Shown here: positions 58,305-64,000 of the stretch, piece after piece
How positions within the stretch are numbered: the first letter of the stretch is position 1
Layout of the letters: every line of letters starts with the position of its first letter
Assembly (NCBI GenBank): GCA_031548515.1
Contig: JAVBRB010000009.1
Location: forward strand, 8,453 to 72,452
Source of the DNA: UBA940 sp031548515
Lineage (GTDB): Bacteria > Bacteroidota > Bacteroidia > Bacteroidales > Rikenellaceae
DNA: 64,000 bases
Direction: 5' to 3'
Position numbers and translations under genes: made by a program
Notes under the pieces: generated by a model
Seen by the model: the letters and a program-made list of their open reading frames with translations, nothing else
Databases searched by the model: none
What the model was told of the DNA's origin: nothing

Positions 58305-59321
58305 CTACAAAATTGTATTCCATCCATAATGGTCGGCCTCTTCGCCGAGTTGTATGGCGCGCAGCCTCTCGTACAGTTTAACGCACCAAGGGCCTGGTTC
58401 CAAGCCGTTTCCGAAAATGTATGTCCGGCATTCGTCGGGATCGAAGATTTTACCTATCGGCGATATCACGGCGGCCGTTCCGCAGGCTCCGGCCTCTTCG
58501 AAAGTGGCCACTTCCGCAAATTCCACCGCCCTGTCCTCGATTTTCAGGCCAAGGTCTGCTGCCAATGTACGCAGCGACATGTTGGTAATAGACGGCAGGA
58601 TCGAAGTTGATTTTGGGGTTATGTAACTTCCGTCGCGAATTGCGAAAAAGTTCGCAGCTCCCGATTCGTCTATATATTTCTTCTCTTTCGAGTCCAGATA
58701 AAGTACGCTCGGATACCCCTGTCTGTGTGCTTCTTCTCCCGAAAGCAGGCTGGCGGCATAGTTTCCGCCTACCTTTATGTTGCCCGTACCGAGCGGCGCA
58801 GAACGGTCGTGACGGCGGTCTACGATAACGCTTATAGGCTTGAAGCCCTCCTTGTAATATGGGCCGACGGGGGTTACGAACACGATGAACATATATTCAT
58901 TCGCCGGTTTCACGCCTACCTGAGCCCCGGTACCGATCAGCAGCGGACGGATATAGAGCGACGCACCCGTTCCGTAAGGAGGAATGAAGCGTTCGTTTAG
59001 TTTGACGGCTTCGACCACCGCGTCGCGGAACAGTTCGGGCGTAGGCGGCGCCATCATGATATGTTCCGCCGTCCGTATCATGCGTTTGGCATTTTCTTCG
59101 AGACGGAAAATACGTGTCCTGCCGTCGACGCCTCGGAACGCTTTCAACCCTTCGAAAGCCTCCTGTCCATAGTGCAGGCAGGTGGCCGCCATGTGCATGT
59201 GGATGTATTCGTCCTGCGTCGCTTCGATGGGACTCCACTCTCCGTCGCGCCACGTACTGCGGACATTCCAGTCGGTCTTCAGGTACCCGAATCCAAGATT
59301 TTTCCAATCGATGTTTTCCAT
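58305..59321 (-). CDS. ilvE: Branched-chain amino acid aminotransferase
   Basis: Last step of Val, Leu and Ile synthesis (or first of breakdown). The 338-residue fold-type IV PLP enzyme shows HYGQEAFEGLKAFRGVDGRTRIFRL near 51, RPLLIGTGAQVGVKPANEYMFIVFVTPVGPYY near 126, the PLP Lys in GTGNIKVGGNYAASL near 178 and YIDESGAANFFAI near 215. It starts 20 bp after metG, on the same strand, and is the last gene of the leuS-yitT-metG-ilvE run. Confidence 0.96.
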   Translation of the reverse strand: MENIDWKNLGFGYLKTDWNVRSTWRDGEWSPIEATQDEYIHMHMAATCLHYGQEAFEGLKAFRGVDGRTRIFRLEENAKRMIRTAEHIMMAPPTPELFRDAVVEAVKLNERFIPPYGTGASLYIRPLLIGTGAQVGVKPANEYMFIVFVTPVGPYYKEGFKPISVIVDRRHDRSAPLGTGNIKVGGNYAASLLSGEEAHRQGYPSVLYLDSKEKKYIDESGAANFFAIRDGSYITPKSTSILPSITNMSLRTLAADLGLKIEDRAVEFAEVATFEEAGACGTAAVISPIGKIFDPDECRTYIFGNGLEPGPWCVKLYERLRAIQLGEEADHYGWNTIL

Positions 59322-59341
59322 ATCCTTATGTTTTTTAAGGT

Positions 59342-61378
59342 CTATCTGACTGTCGAACCATTGTTTACCTTGCCGGTGGGAGTTACGAGGACGTATTTGC
59401 CACTGGCGTCTTCGGTCATCAGCACCATGCCTTTGCTCAGGGTGCCTTTCAGTTCGCGCGGTTCGAGGTTCACCAAAACGGTCACCTGTTTACCCACCAT
59501 CTCTTCCGGGGTGAAGTGCTCGGCGATGCCGCTCACTATCTCGCGGGTGTCGATGCCGGTGTCGATCTTGAGCTTCATCAGCTTCTTGGTCTTGGGCACA
59601 AGCTGGGCTTCGAGCACCGTCCCGATGCGGATATCCATACGCTGGAAGTCGTCGAACGAAACGTGCGGCTTCTGAGGTTCGGCTTCTGCGGGAGCCGCGG
59701 CCTCGTTTGCCTGTTTGGCTGCTTCGAGCTTGGCGATTTGGTCGTCAACGACGCTGTCTTCGATCTTTTCGAACAGCAGTTCGACGTCGCCCGTGACGTG
59801 TCCGGCCTGCATCAGATCTGTACGCCCAAGCGCGTCCCACCCGAATTTTTCCGAACCGAGCATTCTCAGAATCTTGGCGGCCGTGAATGGCATGAACGGC
59901 TCGATGGCGATAGCGATGTTGGCCGTGATCTGCAGCGCGACGTTCATAATGGTTTCGACGCGCCCAGGGTCGGTCTTTACGACCTTCCACGGTTCGGTGT
60001 CGGCCAGGTATTTGTTGCCGAGGCGCGCCACGTTCATCGCCTCTTTCAAAGCCTCGCGGAAACGGAAGTTCTCGATATTTTCCTCTATGGCCGCCTTTAT
60101 TTTCGGCAGTTCGGCCAGCGTTTCGCGGTCGTAGTCCATAAGCCGGCCCGCCGCCGGAACGCGTCCTTCCCAGTATTTCGCGGTCAGCACCAGCGCTCGG
60201 TTGACAAAATTGCCCAAAACAGCTACCAGCTCGTTGTTATTGCGTGCCTGAAAGTCCTTCCAGGTGAAGTCGTTGTCCTTGGTTTCGGGGGCGTTTGCGC
60301 AGAGCACGTAGCGGAGCACGTCCTGCTTGCCGGGAAGCTCCTCGAGGTATTCGTTGAGCCACACCGCCCAGTTGCGCGAGGTCGAAATCTTGTCGCCCTC
60401 CAGATTCAGGAACTCGTTCGCCGGAACATTGTCGGGCAGGATGTAATCCCCGTGAGCCTTGAGCATCGCCGGGAACATGATGCAGTGGAAGACGATATTG
60501 TCCTTGCCGATGAAATGCACCATCCGGGTTTCGGGATCTTTCCAATACTTCTCCCAATCGCGCGTCAACTCACGAGTTGCCGAGATGTAGCCGATCGGCG
60601 CGTCGAACCACACATAGAGCACCTTGCCTTCAGCGCCTTCCACCGGAACGGGAATGCCCCAGTCCAGGTCGCGGCTCACGGCGCGTGGCTGGAGGCCCTG
60701 GTCGAGCCAGCTCTTGCACTGCCCGTAGACATTGGTCTTCCACTCCTTGTGTTCTTCCAAAATCCATTGGCGCAGGAACGCTTCGTGTTTGTCGAGCGGC
60801 AGGTACCAGTGGTTGGTGTCGCGCATAACGGGAGTAGAGCCGGTTACGGCGCTTTTCGGGTTTATGAGGTCGGTGGCCGCAAGCGTCGAGCCGCATTTTT
60901 CGCACTGGTCGCCGTACGCCCCGTCGCTGCTGCACCGGGGGCAGGTGCCGGTGATGTAGCGGTCGGCGAGAAAGATCCCGGCTTCCGGGTCAAAATATTG
61001 CTGCGAGGTGCTTTCGATGAATTCGCCGCGGTCGTAAAGCGTACGGAAGAATTCCGAAGCGGTCTGCGCGTGGACGGGCGACGTCGTGCGCGAGTAGATG
61101 TCGAACGACATCCCCAGTTCGGCGAACGACTTTTTGATTATCGCGTGGTAGCGGTCGACGATCTCCTGCGGCGTAACGCCCTCCCTGCGCGCCTTGATGG
61201 TGATGGGCACGCCGTGTTCGTCCGAGCCGCACACCCACACGACATCCTGCCCGCGGAGGCGCAGGTAGCGGACGTAGATGTCGGCCGGAATGTAAACCCC
61301 CGCAAGGTGTCCTATGTGTATGGGGCCGTTGGCGTAGGGCAGCGCGGCCGTTATCAGATGCCTTTTATACTTGCTCAT
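59342..61378 (-). CDS. metG: Methionyl-tRNA synthetase
   Basis: Charges tRNA-Met with methionine. The 678-residue class I enzyme has PYANGPIHIGHLAG near 15 (HIGH), the zinc knuckle CPRCSSDGAYGDQCEKCGS near 143, the KMSKS-equivalent DKISTSRNWAVW near 336, and a C-terminal EMAP/Trbp-type tRNA-binding domain (FDDFQRMDIRIGTVLEAQL, about 578-678). It is the long form with a dimerising tail. Separated from yitT by an inverted repeat. Confidence 0.97.
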   Translation of the reverse strand: MSKYKRHLITAALPYANGPIHIGHLAGVYIPADIYVRYLRLRGQDVVWVCGSDEHGVPITIKARREGVTPQEIVDRYHAIIKKSFAELGMSFDIYSRTTSPVHAQTASEFFRTLYDRGEFIESTSQQYFDPEAGIFLADRYITGTCPRCSSDGAYGDQCEKCGSTLAATDLINPKSAVTGSTPVMRDTNHWYLPLDKHEAFLRQWILEEHKEWKTNVYGQCKSWLDQGLQPRAVSRDLDWGIPVPVEGAEGKVLYVWFDAPIGYISATRELTRDWEKYWKDPETRMVHFIGKDNIVFHCIMFPAMLKAHGDYILPDNVPANEFLNLEGDKISTSRNWAVWLNEYLEELPGKQDVLRYVLCANAPETKDNDFTWKDFQARNNNELVAVLGNFVNRALVLTAKYWEGRVPAAGRLMDYDRETLAELPKIKAAIEENIENFRFREALKEAMNVARLGNKYLADTEPWKVVKTDPGRVETIMNVALQITANIAIAIEPFMPFTAAKILRMLGSEKFGWDALGRTDLMQAGHVTGDVELLFEKIEDSVVDDQIAKLEAAKQANEAAAPAEAEPQKPHVSFDDFQRMDIRIGTVLEAQLVPKTKKLMKLKIDTGIDTREIVSGIAEHFTPEEMVGKQVTVLVNLEPRELKGTLSKGMVLMTEDASGKYVLVTPTGKVNNGSTVR

Positions 61379-61399
61379 TGTTGTGAATTGAATGAATTT

Positions 61400-61529
61400 A
61401 ATTATGGATTATGAATTATGAGTTATGAATTAAGGTGCGAACTTCGTTCGCGTTTTTATAAAATGATCATTCAAAACCGTCGCGCAGCGACACCTTCAAT
61501 CCATAATCCATAATTCATAATTCATAATT
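61400..61529. repeat. Long ATTATGAATT-type inverted repeat between metG and yitT
   Basis: Arms 61400-61437 and 61491-61529 are near-perfect reverse complements of about 38 bp (AATTATGGATTATGAATTAT... / ...ATAATTCATAATTCATAATT). Inner sequence contains GCGAACTTCGTTCGC. The right arm runs into yitT and supplies its stop codon (TGA at 61524-61522). Confidence 0.8.
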
Positions 61530-62442
61530 TTTTAGTTTTCTTAATGCGGACGTCGAAGGCTTCGAAACCCTTGCCGTAGACGCCTGTCACACTGCCTATG
61601 GTCACAAAAGCATCAGTGTCTAACTCCTTCACCACGCGCAGCACATTGTTGGTTTCCTGCTTGCGGCACATCACCACCAGCATCTTGGACGGCTGGCCGG
61701 TGTAAGCGCCCGTACCGTCGAGGATCGTAACCCCGCGATGCAGGTCATGGGTGATGGCATGGGCTATCCCGGCATAGTGTTTCGAAAAAATGTAGATCTG
61801 CGACGACTGTTTATTACCGGCCAGCACCGTGTCGACCGTGTAGCTGAAAACAGCAGTCAGCACATAGCCGTAGATTATCATGGTGATGGGGTTGTCCGAA
61901 AGATCGGGACTGGTGCTGTAGACGAAATACGACGAACCGATTATCACGAAGTCGCTGACCATGACCACTCTTCCGTATGACACGCGCCGGTATTTGTTGA
62001 TGATCTGCGCCACGATGTCCGTTCCCCCGGTCGAGCCGCCCTGCATGAAGCAGATACCCACACCTATGCCCGAAATGGCGCCGGTCAGTATGGCCGACAG
62101 CAGCCTGTCGTCGGCCAGCCCCAGCAGGTTAGGCGGCAGCATCCCCTTGAAAAGGTTGAGCCACAGTGCGATGGAAGCGATGCAAAAAATGGTTTTTATA
62201 CCGAAATTGCGCCCCAGCAGGATCAGCGCCAGCGTTACCAGAATGACGTTGATGACGATGTAGCCTAACCCCATGGGGAACCCCGTGGCGTATTGGATGA
62301 GCAGCGCCAGACCGCTCGATCCGCCGCCGATCAGCCCGGCCGACTGCACGATGGAGACCCATGCGAAACAGTAGAGCATGCAGCCCAGGTGCATCAGGCC
62401 GTACTCCTTCAGGATGCGTCCTATGTTTATCTTCTTGACCAT
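61522..62442 (-). CDS. YitT-family membrane protein (DUF2179)
   Basis: A 306-residue protein with about six transmembrane helices (about 15-200: LMHLGCMLYCFAWVSIV, GLALLIQYATGFPMGLGYIVINVILVTLALILLG, FCIASIALWLNLF and others), the QGGSTGGTDIVAQIINKY motif near 135 and a C-terminal soluble DUF2179 domain (about 220-306, GAYTGQPSKMLVVMCRKQE). Function unknown. The last codons (KKTKKL) end at a stop lying in the repeat arm at 61522-61529. It lies 57 bp after leuS. Confidence 0.88.
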   Translation of the reverse strand: MVKKINIGRILKEYGLMHLGCMLYCFAWVSIVQSAGLIGGGSSGLALLIQYATGFPMGLGYIVINVILVTLALILLGRNFGIKTIFCIASIALWLNLFKGMLPPNLLGLADDRLLSAILTGAISGIGVGICFMQGGSTGGTDIVAQIINKYRRVSYGRVVMVSDFVIIGSSYFVYSTSPDLSDNPITMIIYGYVLTAVFSYTVDTVLAGNKQSSQIYIFSKHYAGIAHAITHDLHRGVTILDGTGAYTGQPSKMLVVMCRKQETNNVLRVVKELDTDAFVTIGSVTGVYGKGFEAFDVRIKKTKKL

Positions 62443-62499
62443 ACCTCTGTAAAAAAACTCAAAGAGAAAGGAAAATTAAATCGCCGCCGGCGTTCCGGC

Positions 62500-64000
62500 T
62501 TAGACTACAATATTAACGATTTTTCCGGGGACTACGATCACCTTTTTCGGAGTTTTGCCCTCGAGCCATTTCACGGCGTGTTCGTCCTCCAGCACGGCTT
62601 TTTCGACCTCGGCGCCGGGAATCCCCAGCGGCAGGGTCTTTTTGAAACGCGTCTTGCCGTTGATCGACACCGGATACTCGAAACTATCCTCGACCAGGTA
62701 TTTCTCCTCGAAACGCGGCATCCGGGCGTCGAAAACGCTCGTCGTGTGTCCCATCAGCGACCACGCCTCCTCGGTGATGTGCGGTGCGAACGGCGCCAGC
62801 AGCACTGTCAGCGGCTCCACTATCGCACGCTTGTTGCACAGACCCAGTTCGTTGAGGCAGATCATGAAAGCCGAAACCGCGGTGTTGAACGAGAACGTTT
62901 CGATATCCTCGCCCACCTTTTTGATGGTCTTGTGCAGCGTTTTCAGTTCGGCGGGAGTTGCTTGAGCGTCCGAGATATTGAAGACCTCACTAATTTCGCT
63001 GTGGCCGTTGCCACCGCGTGTCCAGAAGAGGTTCCAGTATTTGCGCAGGAACTTGGAAACGCCGTCGATGCCGTTGGTGTCCCACGGTTTGCTGAACTCC
63101 AGCGGTCCCAGGAACATCTCGTACATGCGCAGCGTGTCGGCGCCGTAGTTCTCGACGATCCGGTCGGGGTTCACCACGTTGTACATGCTCTTCGACATCT
63201 TTTCGACCGCCCAGCCGCAAACGTATCTGCCGTCCTCCAGTATAAATTCGGCATCCTTGAACTCCGGCCTCCACGCGCGGAAAGCCTCTATGTCGAGCAC
63301 GTCGTTGCGCACGATGTTCACGTCTACGTGTATCCCCTGGGTGTCGTATTCGTGCAGCAGCCCGTGCGAAACGAACTTTCCGGTGGCCGTGTCGCGGTAG
63401 ACGAAATTGCTCCGCCCCTGGATCATCCCCTGGTTGACCAGCTTCTTGAACGGCTCTTCCTCCACTACCGCGCCCAGGTCGAACAGGAATTTGTTCCAGA
63501 AACGCGAGTAGATGAGGTGTCCCGTGGCGTGTTCGATGCCGCCCACGTAGAGGTCCACGTTCCGCCAGTATTCGTCCGCCTGTTTATCGACCAGCGCGGT
63601 GTCGTTGTGCGGGTCCATATAGCGCAGATAATAGGCGCTCGACCCGGCGAAACCGGGCATGGTGCTGGTTTCGTAGGGGTAACCCTCGGCCGTGTGCCAC
63701 CCTTTGGCGCGGGCGAGCGGAGGCTCTCCGGTGCGCGTCGGGGTGAAGTCGTCCACGGCCGGAAGTTCCAGCGGAAGCTGCTCCATGGGCAGCGGACGGG
63801 CGATGCCGTCCTTATAATATATAGGTATGGGTTCTCCCCAGTACCTCTGGCGCGAGAATATCGCGTCCCTCAGGCGGTAGTTTATCTTGAGCGTCCCGAG
63901 TCCGCGCCGCTCCACTTCGCCGAACATTTTCACTATGGCATCCTTCACGTCGAGGCCGTCGATGATGTCGGAATTTATCATCCGTCCCTCCTTTGCGTCG
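62500..64000 (-). CDS. leuS: Leucyl-tRNA synthetase (C-terminal part, cut by the window edge)
   Basis: Charges tRNA-Leu with leucine. The visible 500 residues cover the end of the editing domain and the rest of the catalytic core: RDAIFSRQRYWGEPIPIYY, EHATGHLIYSRFWNKFL, the KMSKS loop EKMSKSMYNVVNPDRIV, PFAPHITEEAW and the C-terminal domain ending VVPGKIVNIVV. The frame stays open to the window end (no start inside), so the N-terminal half is missing. The Met at 63981 is internal, not the start. Confidence 0.97.
   Translation of the reverse strand, partial: DAKEGRMINSDIIDGLDVKDAIVKMFGEVERRGLGTLKINYRLRDAIFSRQRYWGEPIPIYYKDGIARPLPMEQLPLELPAVDDFTPTRTGEPPLARAKGWHTAEGYPYETSTMPGFAGSSAYYLRYMDPHNDTALVDKQADEYWRNVDLYVGGIEHATGHLIYSRFWNKFLFDLGAVVEEEPFKKLVNQGMIQGRSNFVYRDTATGKFVSHGLLHEYDTQGIHVDVNIVRNDVLDIEAFRAWRPEFKDAEFILEDGRYVCGWAVEKMSKSMYNVVNPDRIVENYGADTLRMYEMFLGPLEFSKPWDTNGIDGVSKFLRKYWNLFWTRGGNGHSEISEVFNISDAQATPAELKTLHKTIKKVGEDIETFSFNTAVSAFMICLNELGLCNKRAIVEPLTVLLAPFAPHITEEAWSLMGHTTSVFDARMPRFEEKYLVEDSFEYPVSINGKTRFKKTLPLGIPGAEVEKAVLEDEHAVKWLEGKTPKKVIVVPGKIVNIVV

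Noticed and set aside
59516..61414. 632-residue open frame on the plus strand
   Set aside because: It mirrors metG on the opposite strand; metG has all family motifs, and the plus-strand product looks like a shadow translation.
1..64000. CRISPR array or rRNA operon
   Set aside because: No regularly spaced direct repeats with unique spacers and no rRNA-like sequence were seen; only one tRNA could be folded.

Overview
The window reads as the chromosome of a Bacteroidales bacterium, most likely Rikenellaceae and Alistipes-like. The grounds are recurring TTTG / TAnnTTTG promoter boxes of the Bacteroidetes primary sigma factor, NigD-like, BACON and fimbrillin-like lipoproteins, a sigma factor paired with a beta-barrel anti-sigma factor, a V-type ATPase with a DUF2764 subunit, and an alpha-oxoamine synthase of the type used for sphingo- or sulfonolipids. 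Genus and species are inference. Host genes are GC-rich; one block (about 27.05-39.26 kb) is clearly more AT-rich.

Layout. 0-6.6 kb: acidic protein (cut by the edge), OmpR-type response regulator, pta-ackA acetate pathway, NigD-like lipoprotein, ECF sigma factor with an anti-sigma/beta-barrel fusion. 7-18 kb: alpha-oxoamine synthase, bamD-rpoZ-coaC-coaB (coaBC split in two by a palindromic repeat), uvrA, MFS transporter, TPR protein. 18.2-27 kb: purA, etfB-etfA-acyl-CoA dehydrogenase, TerC, yceD-rpmF-plsX, tRNA-Arg(CCT). 27.05-39.26 kb: integrated element at the 3' end of that tRNA, bounded by 13-bp direct repeats and carrying a replication initiator, HTH protein, D5-type primase/helicase, two WYL regulators, a WG-repeat protein, a uracil-DNA-glycosylase-like protein with a two-TM and an exported partner, a tyrosine integrase and an AlbA_2/ATPase regulator. 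39.3-49.5 kb: esterase and V-ATPase operon (E, C-like, metalloprotease-like insertion, A, B, dead four-helix-bundle gene, D, I, K). 49.6-64 kb: alkaline phosphatase, rfbD, ung-aroB, BACON lipoprotein, fimbrillin-nuclease fusion, mmcQ-like/alkD-like pair, small barrel protein, leuS-yitT-metG-ilvE.

The most interesting region is 31.5-36.2 kb inside the element. A WYL regulator and a UDG-like operon share the same operator-promoter layout (TGCC-N7-GGCA exactly 11 bp from a perfect TATCTTTG box). At the UDG-like operon the layout is mirror-symmetric, giving divergent promoters, and next to it lies a GC-rich, roughly 102-nt imperfect hairpin with no convincing protein. This looks like a WYL-controlled accessory (possibly defence) cassette with a candidate structured RNA; the function is inferred, not shown.

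A second theme is intergenic repeats that have shaped genes: a palindromic family with compensatory stem changes (three copies, one splitting coaBC), a TTAACGATTAGT-ended unit carrying a pseudogene inside the V-ATPase operon, and a long ATTATGAATT-type inverted repeat supplying the stop codon of yitT. The V-ATPase K subunit carries the full set of residues that bind sodium in the Enterococcus K ring.
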